From a virus, in the IMG/VR virus record IMGVR_UViG_3300045996_000815, positions 1 through 35,544 of that record: DNA of 35,544 nt, one strand, 5' to 3'. Shown here piece after piece: positions 1 to 9,253 of this stretch; the first letter of the stretch is position 1; the number at the start of each line of letters is the position of its first letter. The notes below the pieces were generated by a model. The model saw nothing but the letters and a program-made list of their open reading frames with translations. It was not told the DNA's origin and did not search any database. Both the position numbers and the translations under genes were made by a program.

Positions 1-2855
1 TTCACCGGGGCTGCTTTGACAGCCGGTGTGGGGGTGGATTGTTTGGTCTGGTTCCCGGCGAACGCCTTGAGCACATCCTCGGGCTTGCCCTTCAGGGCAT
101 CCGGCAAGGACAAGGGTTCGATCGCCGGCTCACCCAGCTCGGGGAACGCCTGAACCAGGGAGTTATAGATCCCAGCCAGGGCTGCCTGCTCGGCCTCGAT
201 GCTCTGGTTCAGGTCGATCGAACGCAGCGACTTGGTGTTGGCGAACATGCCCTTGTGCTTGGCGCTGCCGTTGGCGGACGACAGCTTGAACTCACGGGTG
301 TCGGGCATCAGCGCCAGGTAGGGCAGCGCCGGAGCGTGCGGATCGTTGAGCGCGAAGTGATCGGTGATCGCCTGGACCTTGTTCTTCATGTGGGTGACGA
401 ACTTGCCCAGGTCCTGGAGCCGGGACTGCGCCAACGCCGTATTCCCGGACTGGACCGCCTGACGGATGCGGGTCATGTGCTGGATGGCGGAGGCCGGCTG
501 ACCGTCCTTGGCCCGCAGCGGATCGTTGGCCGAGAAGATCTGGGAGGACACGATGTCCTTGGTCTGGGTCAGGCCGTTGGCCGCGACCTGATCCAGGTAA
601 GCCTTCCGGACGTTGATCGCGTCGAGGCTGGTCTGAAGGGTCTGTTTCTGGCTCAGCGTCAGCGTGACCAGACCGTCGTCGGCGTGTTTCAGGATCGCCT
701 GGATCTTCTCCGGGGCGACTGCCGTCGGACTCAGACCGGCGGCCGCCACCGTGTTCAGGACCGCCCGCTCGCCGTCCGGGGTGCTCAGGGACTCGACCGT
801 GACTTCCCCGATCTGCTGATCGATCTTACCTTCGTCCGCCAGGGACAGGGCCTTGGTCAGCGCCCCCACGATCGAGGGCGACTGGCCGACCATCTCGATG
901 ATCTGCTGGTAGCGCTGGAACTCCTTGCGGATCGGATGATCGGCCGGCAGTTCCTCCAAGGCACCGGGGTTGGCTTCCTGGAGACGGGAGATCGGCTCCA
1001 TCAGCTCGTAGAGCGCCAGGGCTGCCTGGGTCTGTTCGGCGGGATCGGTGGCGTCATCGACCGCCGTGGCGGCCTCCAGGATCGCCATGGAGCGGTTGGG
1101 CGCCTTGCCCAGGGCATCGCGCAGACGGGCAGGCAGATGCTCTGTACGCTCGGTCGCAGCGTCGTAGCCAAGGGCCTGAACCAAGGAGGACACGTATTCC
1201 TTGGCCTGGGTCTTGGTCTCGGTCGTGACGGTCGGGGTATCGATCGCGTCGATCGCCGCGAGGACCTGCGCCTCGACCTGGGGAGCCTGAGCCACCAGAG
1301 CCGTGGTCTCCTGCTGGATCTTCTCGGCGCTGACCGGGGATTCCTGCTGGAGGATCTTCTCGCCCCGCTTGACGAGCCCGGCGGTCAGGCTGGCAGCACC
1401 CTGGGCACCGGCGCTGACCAGGCCGGTGACAGCGTCCACCGTGGTGCCAAGGGCGGCCCGCGGACCCTGGGAGCTTGCCACCGACAGGGCACCCGTCGCC
1501 GCACCAGTAACGGCCTGCGCCCCGACATCCTCGGACAACGCCTGGTCCGGGTTGACGTTGTTCTGGAGACCGACGTTGCGGGCGATCTGGCCGCTGGCCG
1601 ATTGGGTAAATTCCTCGACCGACTCCTGGCCGATTTCCCGGAGCGCCCCGGTCAGGGACGTGGCCTGGAACGGACGCTCCCCCGCCTTGCGGGCGATCAG
1701 CGAAGTCACCGCCGCCGCCGGAGCCTGCACCGCCGCGGCGTCGAGACCGGCCGACCTTGCCACCTCGTTGCGGGCCAGAACACCGGCTTCTTCCTCCGAT
1801 TTACCTTCGGCGACGAACGCCGCCTTGCTGTCCCGGAAAGACTGGGAGGTCTGTTCGAGCTGCTCGACCGGCGTGTTCAGCACGTCGGTGACCGTCCCCT
1901 GGAACGCCCCGCCGCCTTCCAACAGCGCCGTGGCCGCCGGCCAGGCAGCCCAGCTCGCGGCCCTGGAAGTCGCATCCGCGGCACGGGCCAGCGACATCCG
2001 GCCCAGGCCCCGATCCATCTCGGCGGCGAGCTTGACGCCAGGACCGGACAGCTTGCCCAGAGTGGCGGCTTCGCCGATCGCCTTGAGACCCTTGGTCACG
2101 ACACCGCCGGCGGCCAGGGAACCAATGGCATCCGTGCCGGCCTGGAGCGTGGTGGTCGGACTGGCGGCCAGATCCTCGGCGCCGCTGATCATGCCCCGGC
2201 CGAACGACTTCAGATCGGCGACCAGCTTGCTGTCGCCGTTCTCGATATCCCGATCGCGCAGCGCATTGTTGTCCCGGCTGGTCAGCCCAGTCCGGGCCTG
2301 GTTCAGACGCTCGGCGGCCTGAAGCGGCTCGGACTGGTAGCTCTTGGCCCCGACCACACCAGCGTTGATTCCCTTGGTGACGGCGGCTCCGAGATCGGCG
2401 TCCACCGCGCCGATGCCCCAGTTGGCGATCCCAGCGAGCTGGCTGATGCCGGTGGTGGGAATGCCGACCACGGCATCCTGGAGCACGTCGGCGCTGGACC
2501 GCTGAGCCGTGCTGTCCCGGAAGACCTGACCGGACGCCGTCGTGACATCGTTCTGAAGCTGCTGGCCCGCTTCCCCCCACTTACGTTTGAAGGTGTAGGG
2601 GTCCATCGAGCGCAGATCGCTTTCGATCTCGCTCATCGACTCCGAACCCCGGCCGGTCATCACACCGGTCGCGAGCTGGTAGGGATCGGGGGTGGGTGTC
2701 TTGCCGCCAATCGCCGCTTTCTTCTCGTCCGTCGCCGCAGCTACCGCAAGTTTCTTTGAGGTGCTGAGATCCGTCGAAGGAGCCGGTACCGGTGCCGGAG
2801 CTGCTTGAGGTGTGGTGGGCAGGACGTAATCCGAAAGGGAATTGTAGGAAGTCAT
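1..2855 (-). CDS. Large internal virion protein, C-terminus beyond left edge
   Basis: An uninterrupted minus-strand frame starts at the ATG at 2855-2853 (MTSYNSLSDY) and runs off the left edge, leaving 951 complete codons and no stop. The first 40 residues are Pro/Ala/Thr rich. The rest is Ala/Gln/Glu-rich helical sequence with a low-complexity Gly/Ala middle that could contact membrane. No enzyme motif is visible in this part. It is the last and largest of three genes lying after the head genes, the position of T7 gp16-type ejection proteins that leave the capsid with the DNA and form a channel through the envelope. A terminator-like hairpin and a second palindrome separate it from the gene upstream, so its level may be set apart. 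Role inferred from size, composition and position; a polyvalent-type protein is the alternative. Confidence 0.75.
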   Translation of the reverse strand, partial: MTSYNSLSDYVLPTTPQAAPAPVPAPSTDLSTSKKLAVAAATDEKKAAIGGKTPTPDPYQLATGVMTGRGSESMSEIESDLRSMDPYTFKRKWGEAGQQLQNDVTTASGQVFRDSTAQRSSADVLQDAVVGIPTTGISQLAGIANWGIGAVDADLGAAVTKGINAGVVGAKSYQSEPLQAAERLNQARTGLTSRDNNALRDRDIENGDSKLVADLKSFGRGMISGAEDLAASPTTTLQAGTDAIGSLAAGGVVTKGLKAIGEAATLGKLSGPGVKLAAEMDRGLGRMSLARAADATSRAASWAAWPAATALLEGGGAFQGTVTDVLNTPVEQLEQTSQSFRDSKAAFVAEGKSEEEAGVLARNEVARSAGLDAAAVQAPAAAVTSLIARKAGERPFQATSLTGALREIGQESVEEFTQSASGQIARNVGLQNNVNPDQALSEDVGAQAVTGAATGALSVASSQGPRAALGTTVDAVTGLVSAGAQGAASLTAGLVKRGEKILQQESPVSAEKIQQETTALVAQAPQVEAQVLAAIDAIDTPTVTTETKTQAKEYVSSLVQALGYDAATERTEHLPARLRDALGKAPNRSMAILEAATAVDDATDPAEQTQAALALYELMEPISRLQEANPGALEELPADHPIRKEFQRYQQIIEMVGQSPSIVGALTKALSLADEGKIDQQIGEVTVESLSTPDGERAVLNTVAAAGLSPTAVAPEKIQAILKHADDGLVTLTLSQKQTLQTSLDAINVRKAYLDQVAANGLTQTKDIVSSQIFSANDPLRAKDGQPASAIQHMTRIRQAVQSGNTALAQSRLQDLGKFVTHMKNKVQAITDHFALNDPHAPALPYLALMPDTREFKLSSANGSAKHKGMFANTKSLRSIDLNQSIEAEQAALAGIYNSLVQAFPELGEPAIEPLSLPDALKGKPEDVLKAFAGNQTKQSTPTPAVKAAPV

Positions 2856-2880
2856 CGGGGGGTCCGATCTAAGATATATT

Positions 2881-2901
2881 TGAGGTAGCCACCCTACCTC
2901 A
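2881..2901 (-). promoter_or_regulatory. Palindrome upstream of the large internal virion gene
   Basis: TGAGGTAG and CTACCTCA form perfect 8-bp arms around a 5-nt centre, 26-46 nt upstream of the ATG at 2855. It may be an mRNA hairpin or an operator. The core GAGGTA/TACCTC pair recurs in front of the integrase at 31340-31358. Confidence 0.4.
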
Positions 2902-2913
2902 TTATCGACCGCC

Positions 2914-2947
2914 CGAAAAGGCAGAAGCCCCCGTCAAGGGGGCTTCT
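2914..2947 (-). terminator. Hairpin terminator after the 700-aa internal virion gene
   Basis: AGAAGCCCCC (2923-2932) and GGGGGCTTCT (2938-2947) pair perfectly over 10 bp with a 5-nt loop. Read leftward the stem is followed by GCCTTTTCGG, a short broken U-run. It lies 39 nt beyond the stop of the 700-aa gene and would terminate or attenuate transcription into the large gene. Confidence 0.65.
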
Positions 2948-2985
2948 GGATACATCCAATAGGTTACAGACTCCTTATCGCCGGG

Positions 2986-5088
2986 TCAGAACATCTGCTC
3001 GTAGGGGAACTCCGGCCCGCCGGTCTTGTCCGCCTTGTTCTCCTCGTCCAGGGAAGTCCGGCCTGGGACCATGTTCTTGTCGCCGGATATCTTGTCCATC
3101 AGGGCCTGAAGACGCTGGGCCGCCTGGTTGCGGGCAATCGCGATCGGCTCAAGGCTCGCTTTGATATTCTTATTGACGGAGCCGTATTTCAGGGCGTTCT
3201 GGAGGATCGCATCCTTCTTTGCGAAGTCGGCCTGGGCTGCCGTCAGCAGATCCCTGTTGGCCTTGATGACATCGTTCTTGTCGGCGGCATCGCTGACCCG
3301 GCCGCTCTTGATGCCCTTGACCAGCGAGTCACGGACATCGTCCCGGACCTCACGGCCGTTGCCGATATAGCTGGTCCGCCCCGGCAGGGGGAGAGCATCC
3401 CAGATGCTCCTGGCTATGTTCCCGATCGCACCGGTGTCCTCGCCCTTGGACTTCTTCAGGATCTCACCGGCCAGGGCATAGCTGGGAACGCCCTGCTGCA
3501 TCAGGTTCTCGATCTGGCGGTCGAGGTTGGCCCGGTCGCCGCCATCGTAGATGCCGTCCTTCTTGGTCAGATCGTCGAGGACCTCGTTCTTGTCGGCCTT
3601 GGAGGACTGAAGCCCCCGCCAGTCGTCGGACAGGCCGGCGAACTCGCTGGCGTTGGAGGCTTCCCTGGCCGACATCCGGTTGGCCAGCCCGGTCACGTCG
3701 GCCTCCGAGAGGGCTTTCTGGACCGGCAGGTTCTGGGCATCGGAGGAACCAGTAGGGGAACCAGCAACAGGAGGAACCGCCCGGTTCAGGACCCGGTTGA
3801 CATCGACCCCGGTCTCGCCCCGGACGATATCGGCCCGGACCTCGTCGAAGGACTTGTCCTTGTAGAAGCCCGGTGTCGCGTTGACGTTCGGATTGGCCCA
3901 GGTGTCCTTGAGGTTGCCGTTCTTGCGCTCGTCGTAGATCCGGCGGGCCAGCTTCTCCTGGTTCTCCGGCGTCATGGGCGTGTTCTGCCAGCCCTCGCCG
4001 AACACCTTGGGACCGAAGTCGGACAAGGTCGCCTGGGTGAACTGGTAGGCGCCGACCGCCGAAGTGCCCTGATCGGCACCGGCCCCGATCTTACCCTTGG
4101 TGTTCGGGATCAGCGTGTTGCGGCCGTAGTCAACCGCCTCGCCCATCGTCATCGAGGAGACCGGCTTCTCCGGTGCGCCGTATTTGCCGTTGCCGTAGAC
4201 CGTGTCGTAGGCATTGCCCTCGGCACCGGCGGCATTGGTCCGGGGACCGCCGCCCGGAAATGCCTGGTCCGGCGGCAGGGCCGTCAGGTCCAGACCGATA
4301 TTGCCGGTTCCGACGGGAGCCAGCAGCTCCTTACCGTAGACGCCCCGCAGACGCTCGATCAGGGTGTTGTAGGCACGCGGCGAGATCTTGGACGAGACAC
4401 CTTCCAGAGCCATCGTCGCCAGTTCCGGCCTGCCCAGCTCGGCAAACTGACTGAAGTAGGACTCGACATCTTGGCGGTCCCGGTACTCCTCGGTGCCCCG
4501 GTCGAACAGGACACCGTCCTGGTTGATGCTCTGGACCGTCCTGGCCCGGTTCAGGCCGGCGGTGCCCTGGCTGCCGTAATCCTCGATCAGCTTGAGGGCG
4601 TCGGCACCCTTGATCCCCGGCACAGCCGTCTGGAGATGCTTGATGGCGCCGTCCACATTGCCGCTGCTGCCCAGCCGGGCGGCCTCGATCAAGGCCGGGC
4701 CGTTGGCGTCGAACAGCTCGTTTCTCTCCTGGACTCGGCCGAAGTCGTAGGCGTTCTTGTCCAGGACCTGCTGGGTGCTGGCGTTGGCCAGCAGGTCACC
4801 GGCCCGGCTGCCCAGGGTCCGGAGCGCCCCGGCCGAGGCATAGCCCTGGGCGTTGCCCAGGATGGTGCCGTTGTTCAGGGCCTCATTGAGGGCCGCCGGA
4901 TCGCTGTAGTTCAGGGCTCGGCCGAGAACGTCCCGGTCGGCCTGCTGCTCGCGCGCCTGCACAAAGCCGCCGATGCCGCTGTCGGCGGCCTTGAAGGCGT
5001 TGTTGAGAAGGAACCCCGCCGTGCGAACACCGTCGATCGCGGGGGAGAAGTTGGGCGCTTCGACGTTACGCCAGGTCAAGGGTGCCAT
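2986..5088 (-). CDS. Internal virion protein with lysozyme-like domain
   Basis: This 700-aa protein carries a lysozyme-superfamily segment at about residues 310-400: GEAVDYGRNT, then the SAVGAYQFTQATL core (344-356) and PENQEKLARRIYDERKNG, a pattern typical of phage transglycosylase/muramidase domains. Flanks are Ala/Gln-rich and helical, with no signal peptide. It probably rides in the capsid and cuts peptidoglycan locally during DNA ejection, the role of the T7 gp16 N-terminus or of virion-associated lysozymes. It lies 14 nt after the 172-aa internal virion gene and is followed by a terminator hairpin. The ATG at 5088 follows an AAGGAGGG-like ribosome site. The fold call is good; the exact bond cleaved is not known. 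Confidence 0.8.
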   Translation of the reverse strand: MAPLTWRNVEAPNFSPAIDGVRTAGFLLNNAFKAADSGIGGFVQAREQQADRDVLGRALNYSDPAALNEALNNGTILGNAQGYASAGALRTLGSRAGDLLANASTQQVLDKNAYDFGRVQERNELFDANGPALIEAARLGSSGNVDGAIKHLQTAVPGIKGADALKLIEDYGSQGTAGLNRARTVQSINQDGVLFDRGTEEYRDRQDVESYFSQFAELGRPELATMALEGVSSKISPRAYNTLIERLRGVYGKELLAPVGTGNIGLDLTALPPDQAFPGGGPRTNAAGAEGNAYDTVYGNGKYGAPEKPVSSMTMGEAVDYGRNTLIPNTKGKIGAGADQGTSAVGAYQFTQATLSDFGPKVFGEGWQNTPMTPENQEKLARRIYDERKNGNLKDTWANPNVNATPGFYKDKSFDEVRADIVRGETGVDVNRVLNRAVPPVAGSPTGSSDAQNLPVQKALSEADVTGLANRMSAREASNASEFAGLSDDWRGLQSSKADKNEVLDDLTKKDGIYDGGDRANLDRQIENLMQQGVPSYALAGEILKKSKGEDTGAIGNIARSIWDALPLPGRTSYIGNGREVRDDVRDSLVKGIKSGRVSDAADKNDVIKANRDLLTAAQADFAKKDAILQNALKYGSVNKNIKASLEPIAIARNQAAQRLQALMDKISGDKNMVPGRTSLDEENKADKTGGPEFPYEQMF

Positions 5089-5102
5089 GGATCAAACCCT
5101 CC

Positions 5103-5621
5103 TTATCGGGTCATCTTGTGGGAATTGACGTAGGCAGAGGCTTCGTCCTGGGACTTGCCCTCGACACCGTAGCGGGCACGGACCCGGTCTTCCAGAGATG
5201 TATTGTAGGAAGAGATCGAGTTGTTCAGGTTGGCGTTCGCCATCTCCCGGCTCAGCTTGTACTGCTTGTTCGCCAGGCCGAGCGCCTGGAGACCGGTGTA
5301 CAGGCCGGCCCCGGTCTGGAGAGCGCCCATCCCGAGCTGAAGGGTCGGCAGGTTCATGCCGAACCCCAGGGGACTGGCGCCGGCTCCGGCACCACCCAGG
5401 ACATCCGGCTGCTGGTTGGCCTTCAGCCAGTCCATCGAGGCGGCCATGCCGCCGGGCATGGTGATCTGCTGGTTGCCGGCCAACCCGCCCAGCTCGGGGG
5501 ACATGTAGCCGGCACCAGCACCCTGGCCTGACCCAAAAGAAAGATTGGGGGTCGGGGTCAGCGGCTGCGGCATGTTGATTCCAAACATGCCCGGATTGTA
5601 ATTCGCGATCGAGTTGCTCAT
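5103..5621 (-). CDS. Small internal virion protein (gp14-like)
   Basis: This 172-aa protein has a Gly/Pro/Met-rich N-terminal half (residues 1-95, glycine-rich around 26-45 and 74-85) and a helical C-terminal half. The stretch NNSISSYNTSLEDRVRARYG (about 133-152) resembles the conserved C-terminus of small internal virion proteins of podoviruses. It probably belongs to the ejectosome with the two larger proteins downstream. A GGAAG ribosome site lies 7 nt before the ATG at 5621. It starts 12 nt after the stop of the 834-aa gene, so the two are likely cotranscribed. Confidence 0.6.
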   Translation of the reverse strand: MSNSIANYNPGMFGINMPQPLTPTPNLSFGSGQGAGAGYMSPELGGLAGNQQITMPGGMAASMDWLKANQQPDVLGGAGAGASPLGFGMNLPTLQLGMGALQTGAGLYTGLQALGLANKQYKLSREMANANLNNSISSYNTSLEDRVRARYGVEGKSQDEASAYVNSHKMTR

Positions 5622-5633
5622 CGGGGGTCTTCC

Positions 5634-8138
5634 TTAACCGGTGATCGGTAGGTCGGTACTCAAAGTTATATCAGTGAAGTTGCTCAGCATCGAGAACGTC
5701 ATGTCGGCTACATCCGAACCTACCATCAAGGTACGTTGGAGGAAGGTGTCGAGCGGCTCCCCGAGAGACCCGTTCGGCCGGGACGGGGCATCGACGAGCT
5801 GGAGCGGGTTGAACAGGTTGACGCCCCCGGTCAGCTCCGAGAACGCCTGCTCGATCTCCTTGGCTCGCGTCGCGTAATCCTGGTTGACCTCGGCGGTCTT
5901 CGCCATCGTCTCGGCGGCCTGGCCCTGGAGGTAGCCGGCGATGCCGTCACCGGCCGCCAGGGTCAGCTTGAGGATGTTGTCCACCCGCATCAGGGAACCA
6001 AAGGAAGACGAGAAGCTGGTCCCGTTCATCAGGCCAGTGCCGACCTGGAGCGCCACGATCGAGGCGATCGTCCCGATGATGGCACCCAGCTTGTCGCCGA
6101 ACAGGGCGGTCGCCCCCTTCTGAAGAATGGCGGTCAGGACCATGGCGGCCACGGCGTTGGCGATCGCCCCGACTACGGTGGCCGCCACCGTTCCGGCGGC
6201 CACACCGAGCATGGCGCCGACGGCGGCGTTGGCGCCCAACAACCCGACGCTGCTGGCGCCGAAGCCACCCGTGAAATAGGTGATGGCGATGACGGCGATC
6301 ACCAGAAGCAGCTTGAAGAAGCCGGTCTGGTACCAGCGGGTCTTGACCACCTGGTAGCAGTTGAAGACCAGGAAGCAGCAGGCCGTGGCCATCTGGGTCT
6401 GGTCCTTGATGGGGAGCGCCTTGTAGACATCCTCGTGCAGGGGAATGATAAACCCCGACTCGTCCGTGTCGTCGAGCGCTTCCACCGCCAGGGTGTCCAC
6501 CGACTTGCCGCCGTAGATCAGGTTCCGGTGCTTCAGCCCGCCGATCACCAGGCGCTTCCAGGAAGTCGCCGAGACCTGCCAGTTCAGCGTGACGCTCTCG
6601 GAGGTCAGCGTGTCGGTGACCTGCTGGGCATACAGGCCGGTGCTCGGGTCCAGGACCCAGTAGACCGGCTCGAACTCCTCGGTCGTGCCCTGGGTGAACC
6701 AGAGATCGCCGGCCCCGTAAGCCCCGTCCAGGATGCCCGATCCGGTCTCCTCGACGAGGGTGTTCCAGGACACCCGGATGTTGTAGTTGATCACCAGGTT
6801 ATGGTCGGTGGTGACCTCGATCGAGCCAAAGGGCATCGGCGGATAGGGCAGCGTCATTGGTTCCGGGCCGACCGACCAGAGACCGGAGGTGTCCACGTTC
6901 TGCCGCCAGGTGGACCAGTCTTCCCAGGACGCCTTGGCCAGTTCGAACTGGTCCTTCCAGTCCTCGTAGACGGCGAGGCCGCCTCGGGTTGGGTCTTCCA
7001 GGATCATCTCGAAGAACTTGTAGATGTATTTGCGGGACGCATTCTCCTTGACGTTCAGGGAGACCCCGAACACCGCGTAGGCGTAGTCGATATCGGCCAG
7101 CGAGGGATTGTCGGCGACCTTCTCCTCCAGCGTGTCGTACCGGAGGGAGCCGAGAGCCCGGCGCACCGCCCGCTTGGACTGGGGATAGATGGTGGTCGGG
7201 TACAGGTCAGAGACGAACTGGTTGTTGAGCCGGATCGGAATGACCGGCAGGAAATCACCGCCGCTGTCGGGCACGGCCCACATGGCGTCGAGCACGGCGT
7301 TGCCGGTGTTCTGCTGGTAGATGAAGATCATGGGATCGCTGAAGGTCCTGACCGACGTGTCCTGGGTGTCGATCCGCCAGGACCGGACGGTCAGCACCGT
7401 GTCGAAATACATCGTCGAGGTCCGGATGAAGATCCCGTCCCCCGTCCCGGAGATCATCTCGACTTTGGTGTAGACATCGTGATCGGGGGTGCTGGCGGCG
7501 GTGTCATAGGTCCAGCCGGCGGTGCTGGGCCAGGGATCACCCATGCCCAGCGTGGTGGTGCTGCCGGTCACCACGGGCTCGTCCACCTCGGTGGTCGCTT
7601 CCGAGTAGGACGCAAAGAGGTAGGACGCCAGCGGGTCGAACCCGGTCGGCACGATATCCTCGGTGGAGGTGTCCTCGTAGGTGATCGTGATCGTCGAGGT
7701 CGCCTCGTTGAAGTCGGCGAGGTAACCGGTGTTGATCTGATCCGGGACGGTGTTGAGGATGTGCTGCTCGACCCAGTAGCTGTAATCGCCCCGGTCGATC
7801 ACCGCGGTCTGGATCACCACGGTGGTGCCAACCGTGTGCGGCAGCTCGCCGGCCAGCACGGTGGTGTCGATGCTGTCGCCGGAGATGATCGAGCCGGTGG
7901 CCAGCCCGATGTCGTCCGAGTAGCCGGAGCTGCGCGCCCAGCGGGCGAAGTTCTTCAGCCGGGAACCCGGCCCGCTGCGGTAGGCGTTGGTCACGGCATC
8001 GGGGATGCTGGGCTTGTTGCCCAGCACCGCGCTGATCGTGGCTGTCTTGAGAAAGTCCGCCCGGTCATCCTCGCCGCCCGCCAGATTGTAGGCGACCGAC
8101 GAGACCAGGACTTTCTTCTTGCCGCTGAACAGGCCCAT
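5634..8138 (-). CDS. Large virion structural protein with hydrophobic region
   Basis: This 834-aa protein starts MGLFSGKKKV and continues SSVAYNLAGGEDDRADFLK, an N-terminus I associate with structural proteins of Kuravirus-like and related podoviruses. Residues 1-590 are rich in Thr, Asp and aromatic residues and look beta-rich. Residues about 610-715 are strongly hydrophobic and Gly/Ala-rich, with several candidate membrane-spanning helices. The last 110 residues are helical and then disordered. The join of a beta-rich body and a membrane-active segment suits a tail-tip or ejection protein that enters the envelope. It sits between a 333-aa virion protein and the internal virion proteins. No enzymatic motif seen. 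Virion role likely; exact location unknown. Confidence 0.6.
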   Translation of the reverse strand: MGLFSGKKKVLVSSVAYNLAGGEDDRADFLKTATISAVLGNKPSIPDAVTNAYRSGPGSRLKNFARWARSSGYSDDIGLATGSIISGDSIDTTVLAGELPHTVGTTVVIQTAVIDRGDYSYWVEQHILNTVPDQINTGYLADFNEATSTITITYEDTSTEDIVPTGFDPLASYLFASYSEATTEVDEPVVTGSTTTLGMGDPWPSTAGWTYDTAASTPDHDVYTKVEMISGTGDGIFIRTSTMYFDTVLTVRSWRIDTQDTSVRTFSDPMIFIYQQNTGNAVLDAMWAVPDSGGDFLPVIPIRLNNQFVSDLYPTTIYPQSKRAVRRALGSLRYDTLEEKVADNPSLADIDYAYAVFGVSLNVKENASRKYIYKFFEMILEDPTRGGLAVYEDWKDQFELAKASWEDWSTWRQNVDTSGLWSVGPEPMTLPYPPMPFGSIEVTTDHNLVINYNIRVSWNTLVEETGSGILDGAYGAGDLWFTQGTTEEFEPVYWVLDPSTGLYAQQVTDTLTSESVTLNWQVSATSWKRLVIGGLKHRNLIYGGKSVDTLAVEALDDTDESGFIIPLHEDVYKALPIKDQTQMATACCFLVFNCYQVVKTRWYQTGFFKLLLVIAVIAITYFTGGFGASSVGLLGANAAVGAMLGVAAGTVAATVVGAIANAVAAMVLTAILQKGATALFGDKLGAIIGTIASIVALQVGTGLMNGTSFSSSFGSLMRVDNILKLTLAAGDGIAGYLQGQAAETMAKTAEVNQDYATRAKEIEQAFSELTGGVNLFNPLQLVDAPSRPNGSLGEPLDTFLQRTLMVGSDVADMTFSMLSNFTDITLSTDLPITG

Positions 8139-8151
8139 GATCCGGCCCGCC

Positions 8152-9153
8152 TTACAGGGGAACGTTGGTCTTGATGGTGGTCAAAACCTCGTCCAGGCTG
8201 GTGTTGCCGAAGCCGGTCGGCGCGGCCAGGCCCTCGTCCAGGGTCTTCATCGTGATCCAGGCATCGGAGAAGATCTTGGCCGCCTTGATCTCGATGTCCC
8301 GCTGGTAGCTGGTGATCTGCTGGGTGTAGAGGTCCTTCTGCTTGCCGGTCAGGCCGGCCACGGTGGCGGCGTCCGACCGGGTATTGAGCGTCTGCGCCCG
8401 CTGGACCTCGCCCTGCTCCGCGACCAGCGTCACCTGCTTGGGCAGCAGGTAGGTCAGGGTGTAGGTCAGGTTCGCCGACTGGGCGTTCTGGACGGCGATG
8501 TCGGCGGTCAGCTTGGCCGCCTGCTGCGGCAGCAGGGTCGCCAGGTTGTAGGCCGCAATGCTGTTGTTGGTCGTCTTGCCCACGTTGTCCAGGGTCAGGC
8601 CGGCCGACTGGAGCGGCAGCATGGTGCCGAGCGTGTAGGTCGCGATCCCGAAGTTGAGATCCTCGGTCGCCATCTTCAGCTTGGTCAGCCCGAGGTTGGC
8701 GATCTCGCCCATGCCCTGGACCTTGAGCACGGCATTCTTGAGCTTGGCGCTCTCGTTCTCGACCTTGGCCGTGATGGCGCCGACCTGGGCCTGGACACCC
8801 TGCCAGTAGGTCGTCTCACGGGCCAGCAGGAACTGGACGGCGCTGGTCATGGCACCCTGGGTCAGGGCCACGAACGCCTTGGTGTACTCGGCCCCGGTGA
8901 TCCGGTTGGCGTCGTACTCCGCCCGGAGATGGGCGGCGAAGCCGGTCATGATGGTATCGAAGACACCGGCGCCGCCGACCGTCCCGGAGGTGATGGCGGA
9001 CGCCGCCAGCCGGGTCACTTCCGTATACATCTCGGAGGTTGAGCCGCCGGGTATCGTGAACTCGGCCCCGGTCAGATCGACGGTGGGCAGTGTCAGATCG
9101 GAATCCAGGGCCGCGTAGAGGGCAATGCCGCTGGTATCTCCACCTTGGCTCAT
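8152..9153 (-). CDS. Putative virion protein, alpha-helical
   Basis: This 333-aa protein is predicted largely helical, with heptad-like Ala/Leu/Gln runs from about residue 100 to 300 (for example AVQFLLARETTYWQGVQAQV). It has no membrane segment or catalytic motif that I recognise. Its ATG at 9153 has AAGGAT about 7 nt upstream. It follows a strong hairpin terminator (9200-9229) and is separated by 13 nt from the 834-aa structural gene. Position among head and ejection genes suggests a tail or internal virion component. I do not recognise the family. Confidence 0.55.
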   Translation of the reverse strand: MSQGGDTSGIALYAALDSDLTLPTVDLTGAEFTIPGGSTSEMYTEVTRLAASAITSGTVGGAGVFDTIMTGFAAHLRAEYDANRITGAEYTKAFVALTQGAMTSAVQFLLARETTYWQGVQAQVGAITAKVENESAKLKNAVLKVQGMGEIANLGLTKLKMATEDLNFGIATYTLGTMLPLQSAGLTLDNVGKTTNNSIAAYNLATLLPQQAAKLTADIAVQNAQSANLTYTLTYLLPKQVTLVAEQGEVQRAQTLNTRSDAATVAGLTGKQKDLYTQQITSYQRDIEIKAAKIFSDAWITMKTLDEGLAAPTGFGNTSLDEVLTTIKTNVPL

Positions 9154-9199
9154 GATCGATCCTTCCGGGTTATGCTGTGCTGGGTTCTATGAACGAGAA

Positions 9200-9229
9200 C
9201 GGCCCGTCAGACGAAGGGTCTGCGGGCCG
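9200..9229 (-). terminator. Strong hairpin between the 204-aa and 333-aa genes
   Basis: CGGCCCG (9200-9206) pairs with CGGGCCG (9223-9229), and inside it CAGAC (9208-9212) pairs with GTCTG (9218-9222); a single T is bulged. Read leftward it is followed by TTCTCGTTC. The 12-bp GC-rich stem lies 24 nt beyond the stop of the 204-aa gene, consistent with an intrinsic terminator with a weak U-tail. Confidence 0.65.
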
Positions 9230-9253
9230 CTCAGACTACCTCGACCGAGAGGG

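Noticed and set aside
39-2759. Long open frame on the plus strand (906 codons)
   Set aside because: It is the antisense shadow of the internal virion gene. The translation is Arg/Gly/Leu/Gln low-complexity typical of reversed GC-rich coding sequence, and the minus strand has start, ribosome site and operon context.
5736-8174. Long plus-strand frame (812 codons)
   Set aside because: Antisense to the 834-aa structural gene, with Gly/Asp/Arg/Val-rich composition and no ribosome site or neighbouring plus-strand genes.
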